From: Taxillus chinensis
Lineage: Eukaryota; Streptophyta; Magnoliopsida; Santalales; Loranthaceae
NCBI GenBank assembly: GCA_023512835.1
Contig: CM042092.1
Span: 2,319,293 to 2,383,292 of the forward strand
Length of the DNA: 64,000 nt
Reading direction: 5' to 3'
Positions 1-11,007 of the stretch are shown here, in pieces (within the stretch, counting starts at the first letter, position 1; the number at the start of each line of letters is the position of its first letter). The translations under genes were made by a program, and so were the position numbers. The notes under the pieces were generated by a model that was given only the letters and a program-made list of their open reading frames with translations, did no database searches and had not been told where the DNA came from.

Positions 1-461
1 GCTAAAACGTGTAGAAATTTCAGAATTTAATATGAAGCCAATCAATTCCAGAATTTAAAATACTACACATAGGTTCAGTGTGAACGGGTAAACATTTTAG
101 TATGACTTTAAAATTCAATAACTTTTGTTATACACATGTGAAAATTATAAAATTGATACTCATTTGTAGATATTTAAGTCAGTAATGCAATACAATTGGC
201 CGTTTGTCAAAAACTATAAAATTAAAAATGTTATAATTGAATTAGTAGGGAGTACACCAATGTGGACTTTTGCTGCCAAAGGAACCTTCTAGGTTTAAAA
301 GTCTTAAAACATTTTTTTAATGGTAGGAGGAGATAACCACGTTTTTAATAAGAGATAATATGAAGAAAATAAAGTATTATATATATTTTAAATAATTTAA
401 TTTAATGCCAAAGTCAAATTTGTACACTATTTTTCATACTATTACACCTACCATCCTTGCC

Positions 462-470
462 TATATAAGG
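462..470 (+). promoter_or_regulatory. TATA box of the LTR-like unit
   Basis: The sequence TATATAAGG lies about 30 bases before a C-rich leader (480-620). A comparable TATA box lies about 330 bases after the start of each complete solo LTR in this window. Confidence 0.45.
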
Positions 471-952
471 AGTGTCTTGCCTCTCCTCTTAATGCACAAA
501 TCCCTCAAGCCACACCACGAAATTTCCCTCTCAAAACACTCCCTTAATCCCTCTTAACACCCCAAATACTCTACTCAAATCCTCTTTTGCTTTTGGTACT
601 TACCAAGCGTCGAAGTTCTACGAAAGGTAATACTTAAGATTTTGAAATTTTGAAGTTACTTCTTATTTATTATGTAGATCTATATGGTTGGTTTTACCAC
701 CTCATATATACTATATTCATGGTTGGTTTTACCACCTTACATATGTTATTTATATGATTAGTTGTACCACCTCGTATATAGATACATGGTTGGCCTTGCC
801 ACCTCATATACATACCTGTGTAATTATTATAGTATTTTATCATAGCGTTGTCATTCTATAATTCAAGTGAAAAGATGAGAATATTAACTTATGTTTTTAT
901 TTTTATTTTTAAGGTTCTAGATAGCGGAAGATCGTAAGGAACGACTTCCAAA

Positions 953-1267
953 ATGAATTCCCCCGACAATCGCCTTTCTTCTTCTGCAACCCCAATTGTT
1001 AATGCTTCAACCTCACAGCCATCCCCATCCTTATCTCCTCCTGATCTTCCCTTTAGACCCGTGTCTAATATCCCCTCATGGTTAAGGTGGAAGACACGTA
1101 GGAAAAATAAGCTTATCGCACGTCTTTTCCGTTCACCCAATACAAGAAGTAAATCTTATTCAAAAACTCTCAAGGCATATAACCTAGTTAGTGCACAACT
1201 CAAGGCTTATGATGCATGGGATCGAAATAGGATATGGAACAGCAATAGAAGTGGGAATCCAAATTAA
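953..1267 (+). CDS. hypothetical 104-aa ORF inside the LTR-like unit
   Basis: The ORF runs from ATG to TAA. Its first half is rich in Ser and Pro (about residues 7-45) and its second half is basic (Lys/Arg from about 46 to 80). An acceptor-like TTTTTAAG precedes it near 913, and a donor-like GGTATG follows near 1,288, so it could be an internal exon of a transcript starting near 490. I recognise no domain. The two other LTR copies in the window carry no matching ORF that I could see. It may be a chance ORF or a captured gene fragment. Confidence 0.25.
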   Translation: MNSPDNRLSSSATPIVNASTSQPSPSLSPPDLPFRPVSNIPSWLRWKTRRKNKLIARLFRSPNTRSKSYSKTLKAYNLVSAQLKAYDAWDRNRIWNSNRSGNPN

Positions 1268-2425
1268 TATTCAACCCCACAAGCACGGTATGCCTATTAA
1301 AAGATATAAGTTAAAGTATGATATATATATATATATATAAAAGGTGATATGTGTGATATTGAACTTTTCAAGCATTAATGCTAATTTAGTGTTTTGATAT
1401 TTTTAAGGTTTAGAACGCAAGAACGACAAGCGATCGTAAGGGTTTCTTATCCTCTTTTTCTTTTTCATTATAGTCTATATTTCGTAAGGGTTTTCTTCTC
1501 ATCCCCTTTTTCTTTTTCATTATAATCTATATTTCATTATTATTGTAAGGGACTTTTCTCTTCCTCTTTATCTTGTTTTATTTGGCATTATTATTATAAG
1601 AGTTTTTATGTTTCTTATTCTTCTATTTCCATTTTATTGTTGAGAACATTAGTCTCTTTTTAATCTCTCTCTTGATAATCTATGCTATTGATTGGGGTAG
1701 ATAACCATTTTGATATTCGTGGTTATCCTTGTTAACCTTGAATGTTTTATTGGAATTCTATGATATGCCTCATGTTATGTATGCTAAAGTTGTTATAATC
1801 TCTTATGTTTGGACAAAGTAAGTTTATGATGGGTGGTTCCAGGAAAGACCTCCAATGCATTGGGTAAAGAACATCACCTGGAGAGTGTCAATCCAGTTGA
1901 TAATATGTTATGTTATGATATGGTATCTGGGTAGTTAACCTGGATCATGATGTTATGATACGATGTTCAAACATAATCTTCCATGTTATGATTTCCTTGT
2001 GAAATGTTGATGTGTAATATTATATGGTATTTCCTATGTTCGATATCTTCATGATTTTTCCTTACCCACTTATGTTTACCCTTACTGGGGCTATTTGAGC
2101 TCACCATTTTTTATGATTTCTTTTCCAACCCCAGGTAATTAAGGGATGGAGAAACTAGGATAAGGAGTCGAGAAGTGCTTGGAAATAAAGTTGTGTGAAA
2201 TTTTAAAGATTTATTAAGTTGTTTGCTCGTGTGCTTTGTTATGTAATAATGGGTTATGGATACTTAGTCTCTAAACCCCTAAACCTTAAAGATCTTGGAT
2301 TGAAATTTGTAATAATGAATGGTTTGTTTGATTAAATAAGTAATAGTTTGAAATTGATATATAATTTGTATATTTAATTTCCGCTAACGCACCTGGTTTG
2401 GAGGTTCAAATTTGGGGGCGTTACA

Positions 2426-5400
2426 AGAAATACATATTAAAATTAAATAATATTATATTAGAAATATAATTTTAATATATTAATTTAAAATATTTATTTT
2501 TATTAATATATATTTATATATAATTATTAATTATATGACCAATTCTACCACACCATTAACCTTCTGCCGCACTGCATATTATTAAAGATTCTCATTCTCT
2601 CCAGGCTTCCTATAATTACGTAACAACATATTTAAATTTTCTTTTTTACTGCTAAGTCAATATCTTTTTAAAATATTATTCATAAAATTTATTGCATGAT
2701 TTAATTACGAATGGAAAAAATTAGTTATGTATTAAAAAGTGTTGCGTGTACCGACACAAGTTTCGTTTAGCCTTTTTCTTTTTTAAAAGAAAGTTTAGAT
2801 GATAAATTGTATGTAAATTTTGAGGGCCAATTAAGTATTTTAATAAAATAAAAATTATATGATGAGGCACGGGAACTCGGCTTAGGCAATTATTGCTTAC
2901 CGCTCGTGATTTTACATTATATCACTTTGCTAAATTTAATTTTTAATTTTTGATGGAATTAATAAAATTATTTAATCCATATTTAATTTTTAATTTATTT
3001 GATTTTCATTCGATTTATCAGATTAAAATCAAATTAACTATTTTACTGTTTAACTTAAATATTAATAATTATTACCTTAATTCAGAATATCAATACAAAC
3101 TAAAATATAAAATCTAATATTTAATTCTAAAAAACCAAATCAAATAAATTATTATCATCAAAAATATCTTTGAATTAAATCTAAGAAGTATATAATCAAT
3201 AGACTTTCACTTTTAATTCATAAAATTTTTATATTTTTTATCGAGAAAATTTTTCATTTAAAAATATTTATGATTTGTTTAAGCAGATTATACTATTTAT
3301 TTAATCTATTATTTAATTTTTAGATAAATTGATTAGCTAATTAATTCGCTCAAATAAATATTAATTTATTTAATTTTTAATTTATTTAATTTTCAATAGA
3401 TAAAATTATCAGATTAAACTGCTACGAGCCCATGCAGTTTTAATAATTTCCATCCAAAGCCATCAGAGGGTCATATCGGGACCACGCACAAAGTAAGCAT
3501 GAATGTTGATTGGACCTGCCGCTATCCGATTATTTTTTAAATTTTAATTATTTATTTCTAAAACCTTTTTAGGCTCCTTTTCGTTAATCCATATTCTTTC
3601 TTAAAACAAAATTCTTTTTTAAAATTATAAATTTAAATAATTTTTTATTACTCATAAATAATTTAAAATTTATCCGACTTATTATTTTTAAAAATATTTT
3701 AAAAAAAATAATATCATTACACCAAATATCTCATTAATCTTTCTATTTTAATCATTCACAGATATTATTTTTTAATTATTTATTTTTCTAAATTAACTTT
3801 TTATATTAAAAAATAATGTAATGAAATAAATATAATATTTTAATAAATAAAAAGTAAATAGTATTAAATTAAGTTTAAATAAATTTTATTTTATAAATAT
3901 TTTATTAAAATAAATAGTTTGAAAAGTATATTTTAATTTTTTTATTAAAATAACTCTTGAGAGTGTCTGTAGTGAATTATCTTATAAAATTTATGATATT
4001 TTAAAAAAGCATAACTTGCAACCAAATTTTTACACCCTGTTGTATCCCATTTTGTCCGGATTTGACGTATATATTTATTTTTCGCTTTAAACTTTTTTCT
4101 ATTTGTTAATTACTTTGTACAGATAAATAAAAAAACATGACCGTTAATTCAAAAAGGGATTTTAATGACTTCTTTAAATAGGCTTTCAAACGCTAAAAAT
4201 CCAGTCCCATGTGATAGAATCGTTTGGGTCTGTGCGTGATTGGTTTCCCCCCCTTTTCTGTTGCTTCATTTGTTGATTTTCATTTGATGCTATTGCATGT
4301 CTTTGATGTATTCATCTGTGCTTGTTATTTTGTTATGGTCATCATCTATTTTTGTCTCTAAGTGAATGGTTTGTGTGGCTGTTTTTAACATGTTATTAAT
4401 CGATTTTTTTACTGTTTTTTTTTAATTTTCTTGGGTTACTGCATATGCCATAGCCACAATTCTGTTCTTAGCCTTTTGGTGACTGTTATAGTCTGTTTTG
4501 GGTTCGTACTTTTTGTTTGTTTTTATGGCTGCTTATGGGCCCTTCGTGAGTTCCCTTCCTAAGTTTCATCTACATGTATTTTTTTCCCTGCTGTTGGTTT
4601 TGAAATTGTTTTGTTCATACTTGCTCCAACTGAGTTTGAAATTCTGGTCAAGGGGTCTTTGGAGTGGATTTTAATTTTTATTTTAACCATTTCAGCTGTA
4701 GGTGCGTCTGCGTAGCTCTGGTTCTGCTCATTTCAATCCTGACTTTCATCCCCCTACCAATGCCATTTTGTGTTTGTTTCTGTGTGATTGCCTTTATTGC
4801 CTTGGACTTGTTTTTCTATTGTTTATTTATAAAAGGAATGATTTTGCAAACCTTATTTAAGGAGTCTCAATCTTATTAAAAACAAAAAAGAAAAAAAGAG
4901 GTGCATTGTTCTACTTGGTTGCTTTGTTCAATTTTTTCACTATAGTGTTTGGTTTTGTTTGGTTATAACGTTTGGATTCATAGGAAGAATATTAACCTTT
5001 GTATTTTTATTTTATTTTTATTCCTCTTTTTTTGCTGATTTTCTTTTGTTTTTATTTGTTCCATTTGTAATAAGGTCTTAGGACCTCCTCTTGTAATTTG
5101 TAAAGGACCAAAAAAAAATAGTGAAAAACACAAAAAAAAAAGTACGGAAGAGAAAAAAAAGAGAAGCCTTTTATTTTTGTTATGAATGTCATAATCACAC
5201 ACAAACACATTTGTATTTTATTTATTTAGTTATTTTTTACTTTCAACTTTTATTATTTTTCAAAAAAAAACTATTCTTCCAAAACAAAAAAAAATTAAAA
5301 TAATCTTTCTTTTTTATGATTGTGGTTTCTTAAAAAAATCAGCATATTCTTCTTTTAAATTAAGGGTTATGTTTTTGGCAGAAAAAAAACAAAAAAAAAT

Positions 5401-5834
5401 TCCACACCTTTCTAAAATCAAAAACAACAAAATAATAATAAAAATAAAAATAAAAAAACAAAAACAAAACAAAACACTAAATATATATATTTTCAGAAGA
5501 ATCTTTTTTTCCAAACACTTGACTTTTTAACACTAAAGCTTTTCTTTTAACTTTTTTTAATCTCATCATTTTTCACCCATATCATTGTAAGAAATATGTA
5601 TTTTAAATTTTCAACTTTGAACATTGGATTTCGATAATTTAACCTTTTGGATTCCTTTGGATATCCCTTAGAGGCTTAGGATAATTTGGATTTAATTTCA
5701 ACTTTAACAAAAAATTTTAAAAAATAATTAAATGAGTAGACTTTTAGATCATTTTTGGCATCACTTTTAAGCAAATAGTTAAAACAAATTAGAAACCTCC
5801 CAAACTCTTAAGATATGTACTAAAAGGGCATTGC
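2426..5834. other. AT-rich intergenic DNA, no gene seen
   Basis: The sequence is very AT-rich, with many homopolymer runs. From about 4,200 to 5,300 it is T-rich on the plus strand. In view of the minus-strand Ty3 remnant beside it, part may be decayed LTR of that element. No ORF here resembles a protein I know. Confidence 0.5.
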
Positions 5835-6045
5835 GGGAGTACTAATCTTTTCTCGCACGTAACAAACTCCTGAACTTGGCTTTGGCAACGTAGACCATTT
5901 TTAGGTGACCAACTGCACCCCAAAAACAGTTGGTGGCGACTTTGTGTTTTTTTATCACCATTCGGGTGAAGAGTGGGTTAACCGTATCCCTAAAAGCGGG
6001 TTTCCTCCTAAACGAAATCCGGTGATGACACACCCCAATTAATCT
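5835..6045 (-). repeat. Tat/Ogre-type Ty3 LTR fragment
   Basis: Read on the minus strand, it holds the signature AAGTCGCCACCAACTG, then TTGGTCACC, then AAGTTCAGGAGTTTGTTACG and TGCGAGAAAAGGTATTAGTA. I recognise this order from the LTRs of plant Tat/Ogre/Athila-lineage elements. It lies downstream of, and in the same orientation as, the reverse transcriptase remains at 6,400-6,895. Confidence 0.6.
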
Positions 6046-6399
6046 TTCCTTAACTTTTTAGTGACAATTTATTATTTTAAAATGTTTTGTAATGATAATT
6101 TATTGACCAAGCTACATATAAACTCAAATCTATTTTTAATTATTTTTACACTTTTAAATGATATAACAAACTCAAACTACATATGTTACTAAATTATTTT
6201 TGGGTACTATGGGTACTACCAAAAAAGCTGATTTTTTATCCCTTTTTAATTCTTACAAATTATTTTGTTATTTATTATGTTAAAAAAACATATGCTATGT
6301 TTGGTTTCGATTCTTTTTAAAAATATAATTATCTTTAAAAAAATATAAACTTAAAATAGTGTCACTCATAAATAATTGTATCATTTTCTTTGTGAACAC

Positions 6400-6895
6400 C
6401 TTGGAACAAACCTCATTAAAAAGGGATGATGTGTCTTTGGCCAATAAAGTTGTGAGTGGTCAAGCAATTCCTAAAAAGTTTTGAATGAATCACCGATAAA
6501 AGCTCATGCGCTCCAAAAAGCTTTGTATGCTCGCGATCAATGTAAAGGGCTATATTCTCTCAATAATATCCACTTTGAGCCGATCCACTTGTATCCTTTC
6601 ACTTAAAATGAGATAACCCAGCACAATCTCTTTTTGTATCATAAAATAGCACTTCACCCAGTTCAGCATAAGATGTACTTGCTTACATCGTTTTAAAATA
6701 AAGAAAAGGTTATACAAGCATTTATCAAAAGACTTACTATACAAAAAATTTTGTTTATAAAAATTTTCATGACATATTCAGTAAAACCTGAAAATATGAC
6801 CATCATACATCGTTAGAAAATGACAAGTGTGTTACATAGCCCAAATAACATCCTCCAATAAGCAAAGGTGCCAAATGGGCATATGAATGTTGTTT
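6400..6895 (-). pseudogene. Ty3 (Tat/Athila lineage) reverse transcriptase remnant
   Basis: Minus-strand translation across several frames gives the RT core in order. First is a degenerate form of the MPFGLCNAP region (near 6,880-6,820), then a segment with 'FDKCLYNLFFILKRC' and 'LMLNWVKCYFM' (open from 6,744 to 6,550), then a decayed 'FLGHAGFYRRF'-like stretch. Stops and frameshifts interrupt it. The catalytic YxDD box is not recognisable, because the matching stretch is altered near 6,770. It is dead and probably part of the same element as the LTR fragment at 5,835-6,045. Confidence 0.7.
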
Positions 6896-7115
6896 TGGAT
6901 TGAGTTTTTAGTTTGTAGTTGTGCCAAATTGACATTCTCCCTTAGATATTTTGTTGTAGTTAAGTTGTGATATTGGAACAATTGAGTTTTTAGTTAACTT
7001 ACAAAACTAAGTACTTTGAAATAATATTAGTGAAACTTTTCACTTGTTAGCGTAAGAGAGGTGGAGTAAGGAGTGTTTATCTCGAATCACTATAAGTATT
7101 TTTGTGTTATGTTCT

Positions 7116-9328
7116 TAGGGGTGTAAAACAGACCAGTTCGGTTCGTCACGGAGCGAGCTTAAATGGGTCAGTCTGTCTAGGCCCGCAAATTTAATGGATC
7201 AATAATGGACTGGTCCGGTCTGGTTCACGAATCAATCCGTATTTTTTATTTTTTTTATTTAAATATAATAAATTAATTTTTATTAAATATTTTAAATTTT
7301 AAATTTTAAAATTATATTTAAATATTTATGTTTCTAAATTTTAATTTTAAAATTAATAAGTTTAGGGTTTATGTATTAATATATTAGGTATAATGAGTAA
7401 TATGTTCAACAAAAAAAAAAACAGTGGTCCGCAGACTGGTCTGCATTCACACGGATTTAGTCTGCGCAGACCGGGCCTAAATCGATTGGTTCGTTAGGTG
7501 TTAGCAATTTCCGCAAGCGTACGAATCATTATAAGTAATAAAGTGGACCTAAGTCTGGATATCGTACCCACAGGGAAGGTAGTTAAGTGAAAAGTATATT
7601 TTGTAATTCTATAATTCAATTTGAAGATTGATTTTATAATAATTAGCAATTTGAAGTTTGTAATTTAAATAACAAGCAAATGTAAATGATCTTATGGGAG
7701 AAGTAGGGATTCATATTTCAATTGATGTAATTTTATTTATTCCAAGTTCTTAAAGCATGTTAATTCAAACTTTCCTTTTTTGTCTAAAACCCAACACTTT
7801 TGCATGAACTAGCCTCTTTTGAGTGATCTAGCCGTGTGTATACCTTAGCTTGGGGGACAGGCAACCCATTGAGTGCTCAAGTTGTTTGAGTGTAGATTTG
7901 CATCACACCAACCCTAACTAGGTTACAAGCAAGAATACTGACTTTCACAAATTATATTATTTACAAGTCAAATGTTTTAACTATTCGATTATCAATGTCT
8001 TCTTTCGATCCATAATTGAATAACCTTAAACAATAATTAAGACGGCCAAACCTAATTTTTACATGCAAACTCAAAAGATTTGATAAACAAGAAAGAGAAT
8101 TTAAATTAACATACCAAAAGAAAAGAACTTATAAACTTACATTAATATCCATCCTCCTCCCATGGAGGTTTAAGTTATCATAGTACTAAATAATACAAAT
8201 ATTCTTTTCGTGAGAAAGCACAAAACACTCTCTCTAATCTCCCCCAAATAACGATCCTCAAATTACACCAATTTCTCCCTTTTAGTTCAATTCCTAGTGT
8301 CACGGGGTCAGGGTTTTCACCCGTGTGGCACTCGGTCACCCTGGTGAATACACCGAGTAAGCCATACCGATCGGGGCACACGTAGACTGGTTTTGTCCTG
8401 CCTTGGGCTCATCAGGAGAACGTCTTCAGTTCCCGACCAGTTGTGTAGGGATGGCCAAGTCCCCTCTTCAACGTCAAGTCCGAGACTAGCGGCATACTCC
8501 CTGCATTTAACCGGGGTCGATACGTCTGAACTCCGAAGGGGCTCCATCGATCTTTCGCACGAACTGCCGTGGAGCCTATCCCATCTGCACCAGCTACGCT
8601 TTCCCGCTCTGCCCCTCCGCAAGTAGCGCACACCTGCGCCACTTGGGAGACGTCCACCAGCACCTCGTTGTTCGGGGCGTGACACTAGGGTAACCAATTG
8701 TGCAACCGTCAATAACCGTTCCCTCCAATAATTAGAACTTGTTTCCCTCTCAAAATAGTTGATGGAGAGTCTTCAAATCCTTTAGTGAAAAGTTACAAGC
8801 CGTACAGGTGGCATCTGAAGGAGTTACGTTGGTCTGCAGTACACGTCGTGCAAACACTGAACGTGGTCAACTGATTTGGTCATCTGAAATGCAGTTGACA
8901 TGACCAAGCAATTTCAGATGACCAAAAGTTTCCGAGAGCTTGGTCATGTCAACTGGTTTTATCAATTTTTTTTGGTCATTTCAAATTTTCAATTGACCAT
9001 TCTGCAGATTGTTCTTCACTCCTTCCTTCTTTCTTTGGTCTATGTACTCAACCTATTTTCTATTCAAAAACAACACAAACACTACAGAAGGATCTATATT
9101 TGTTATGTTAGGGGGTTAGTTCATTAATCAATCAAATCCATCAAAATAATGATCAAAGTATGATTATTTCTCTTATAATCTCCATTATTTGACATTGAAT
9201 TATGGTTGAAAACCCCATAACATTAGACCCCGTGATTGAATTGTACTAGATTTTTCTTGGTCCGATTTGATCCAGTCCGCACGGTCCATGGACTGATACG
9301 CGGTTCATTGATCCATTTTATACCTCTA
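7116..9328. mobile_element. non-autonomous hAT-type element, 2.2 kb
   Basis: The left end TAGGGGTGTAAAA and the right end TTTTATACCTCTA are imperfect inverted repeats of the hAT type. Both are flanked by the exact 8-bp direct repeat TATGTTCT (7,108-7,115 and 9,329-9,336), which is the hAT target-duplication length. Subterminal regions carry repeated 'ggtccg/gaccgg' blocks (7,130-7,230, 7,430-7,500, 9,255-9,310). No transposase ORF is present. A repeat of unknown class, containing a CCACAGGGAAGG motif, starts near 7,500. A GC-rich insertion sits at 8,298-8,684. Confidence 0.82.
8298..8684. mobile_element. GC-rich TRIM-like solo LTR nested in the hAT element
   Basis: This 387-bp island is much more GC-rich than its surroundings. 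It begins TGTCACGGGG and ends GGGGCGTGACA, with TG...CA termini that are also near-palindromic. CTAG flanks it on both sides (8,294-8,297 and 8,685-8,688). It resembles the LTR of a miniature (TRIM/LARD) retrotransposon. The usual duplication is 5 bp, so the 4-bp match leaves some doubt. ORFs across it on both strands reflect base composition, not genes. Confidence 0.6.
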
Positions 9329-9336
9329 TATGTTCT

Positions 9337-10190
9337 ATTTTTTATTTTGCTTTATGTGTTTATTTTTAATATTTTCATACAAATATTTTTTTGGACGAAA
9401 TTTCTTTCTAAATTTTTGTAAGATATTCACTCCCACCTAGCTTGTCTTAGGGACTCACAATTTATTTCAAGATTCATATTTAGCTACTATTTTTTAAATT
9501 TGAATTTGCTTTTTTACATTTTTTATCTATTTGAATTCTATTTTTTTAATAATTTAAATGATTTAAATAAATAACATTAAAAAATGACAAAAAATCTAAT
9601 TGAAATAAAATAATTTTTTATCTAAAAAAGTAAAAAATAAAATAAAATAAAATACAAAAATTCAGGTAAATTGTACAGATAGATTGAATTTTTAACCGTT
9701 AGATTAATTTTTTTTAAAATATTAATGTCAACCCAACAAATAATTATCTATCATAGATTATATATTATCCGCTCCATTATAGTGTATGTTTATTATTCGA
9801 TAAAACTTATTGAATAATTATTTCCCAATTTAAAACGAGTATTTAAAAAAGGATAAAACGGGCATGCTAAATTATATGGACCGTTTCAATTTTGTTTTCC
9901 TTTCTTTTTAATTAAACTGATTGTTTCTAATTTATTTAAAACATGCTTGCGCGTTCCTTGGCCGTGCCATAAAAATCTCCACATATATATATAATAAGAA
10001 TCAGATATACCAAACGACCAAACTAGCGATGGCCATTATGACGGAGTCACGGAGGGAAGGTAGGACCCACGAGGACAGGACAGCAACTGCCACCTGTCCG
10101 TACTGTCTCTTTCTTCCTCTCTCTCTCTCTCTCTCTCACCCCATTTCCAGGGTCACGCGTAGATGAAAGCGGGGTTGCTGCGAAGGGTCC
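9337..10190. other. intergenic DNA and distal promoter of the PNRC-motif gene
   Basis: The first part is AT-rich and featureless. From about 10,040 the base composition rises, and a (CT)n tract lies at 10,114-10,137, the kind of pyrimidine tract common in plant core promoters. No coding region is supported. Confidence 0.5.
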
Positions 10191-10202
10191 AACCAACACG
10201 GC

Positions 10203-10208
10203 TATATA
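10203..10208 (+). promoter_or_regulatory. TATA box for the PNRC-motif gene
   Basis: TATATA lies in the context GGCTATATATCTCACC, about 240 bases before the chosen start codon. A C-rich leader containing CCTCCACCATCTTC follows. Confidence 0.55.
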
Positions 10209-10446
10209 TCTCACCCACCCCCTCCACCATCTTCAATCTTCCATAGCCAAGAGCTTCACAAGAGGCCGACAGAAGATTAGAGGCCAAAGGGAGAGGGGTT
10301 GTTAGATCATTAGATCCATAGATTAAAGCACCCTCCATCAATCCCAATCCCCATCAAGACGCTCCTTCCTTCAATCCCAGTAAATTAATTTGGGTTTTTG
10401 CGCTCGCCCATTTCGTTTGATTGTATAGGAATTCGGGTTAGCTCCC

Positions 10447-11007
10447 ATGGGTACCGAGGTTTTGCGTCCGCAGAACTGCCTGATCGACCGGATCAGGGTC
10501 GCTCCGGTGGTTTTCCCTCGCCGCCGCCCGAACCGGAAGCCGGCTGCCCGACCCGAGCGTCCGGATCCGAGGAAGCGGTCGATCCAGCCGGAGGCGTCGT
10601 CGTCGACGAAGCCGTCGAGTTTCTTCGATCTCAGATCGGACCGGTTCGGTGGTGGCGCGCAGGTGACCATACTCCGGCGAGGCGAGTCCCTGGACTCGAA
10701 GATCAAGAGCAAGGCCTTGAGTCATAACGGCGGCGGGGTGACTCCGGAGATGATAGCATGCGGGACCGAGAGGATCGGCCCGGAGCCCGAGATGGTGCCG
10801 AAGCAGATCCGGATCCGGGGTGCTAGATCCGGATCCCCGACGCCTCGGGCGAGGCCGGACATGTATGCCGGGTCGGCGTTTGCACTGTCTCCGGCGCCGA
10901 GCTCGCTTCCCCTGCCGTCGTTCTACAAGAGGGATCAGGTGTTGTTCGGCGCAGCCGTTGACGACTCGGCCACCAGAGATCTCCGTCGGATTCTCCGTCT
11001 AGATTAA
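10447..11007 (+). CDS. PNRC-motif plant nuclear/P-body-type protein, 186 aa
   Basis: This is a single-exon gene. The N-terminus MGTEVLRPQNCLIDRIRV, the block 'VTILRRGESLDSKIKS', the block 'MYAGSAFALSPAPSSLPLPSF' and the C-terminus 'DDSATRDLRRILRLD' match a small plant family annotated with a proline-rich nuclear receptor coactivator (PNRC) motif. The LPLPSF core sits at about residues 154-159. In animals, PNRC proteins use a proline motif to bind the DCP1 EVH1 domain and an SH3-like motif for nuclear receptors. A link to mRNA decapping in plants is inference. The first ATG after the TATA box opens the conserved N-terminus, so the start is secure. The protein is Arg/Pro-rich with no signal peptide or membrane segment. 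The coding region is GC-rich compared with its surroundings, as usual for such single-exon genes. Confidence 0.85.
   Translation: MGTEVLRPQNCLIDRIRVAPVVFPRRRPNRKPAARPERPDPRKRSIQPEASSSTKPSSFFDLRSDRFGGGAQVTILRRGESLDSKIKSKALSHNGGGVTPEMIACGTERIGPEPEMVPKQIRIRGARSGSPTPRARPDMYAGSAFALSPAPSSLPLPSFYKRDQVLFGAAVDDSATRDLRRILRLD

Larger units (their letters stand above)
1..2425 (+). mobile_element. 3' part of a Tekay/Del-like Ty3 LTR, probably a solo LTR
   Basis: The stretch has the same architecture as the two well-defined solo LTRs at 21,610-23,827 and 62,050-63,988. It has a TATA box near 462, a leader ending in a splice-donor-like site near 627, a GAGCTCACC motif followed by a pyrimidine tract and CAGGT near 2,097-2,135, and a 3' end reading GGGGGCGTTACA. 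No primer-binding site follows the end, so an internal region is absent. The left end and its target duplication were not found and may lie outside the window. A single-copy transcribed locus is the alternative. Confidence 0.45.

Noticed and set aside
4664..5514. Several hydrophobic ORFs of 60-76 aa on both strands
   Set aside because: They come from T-rich and A-rich homopolymer runs that code for Phe/Leu or Lys. No start context, splice sites or homology.
8317..8712. 131-aa minus-strand ORF and overlapping ORFs on both strands
   Set aside because: They arise from the GC-rich TRIM-like insert. No domain is recognised, and several frames are open at once, as expected from base composition.
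10371..10725. Minus-strand and alternative-frame ORFs over the PNRC-motif gene
   Set aside because: Shadows of a GC-rich coding region. Only the frame starting at 10,447 gives the conserved family sequence.
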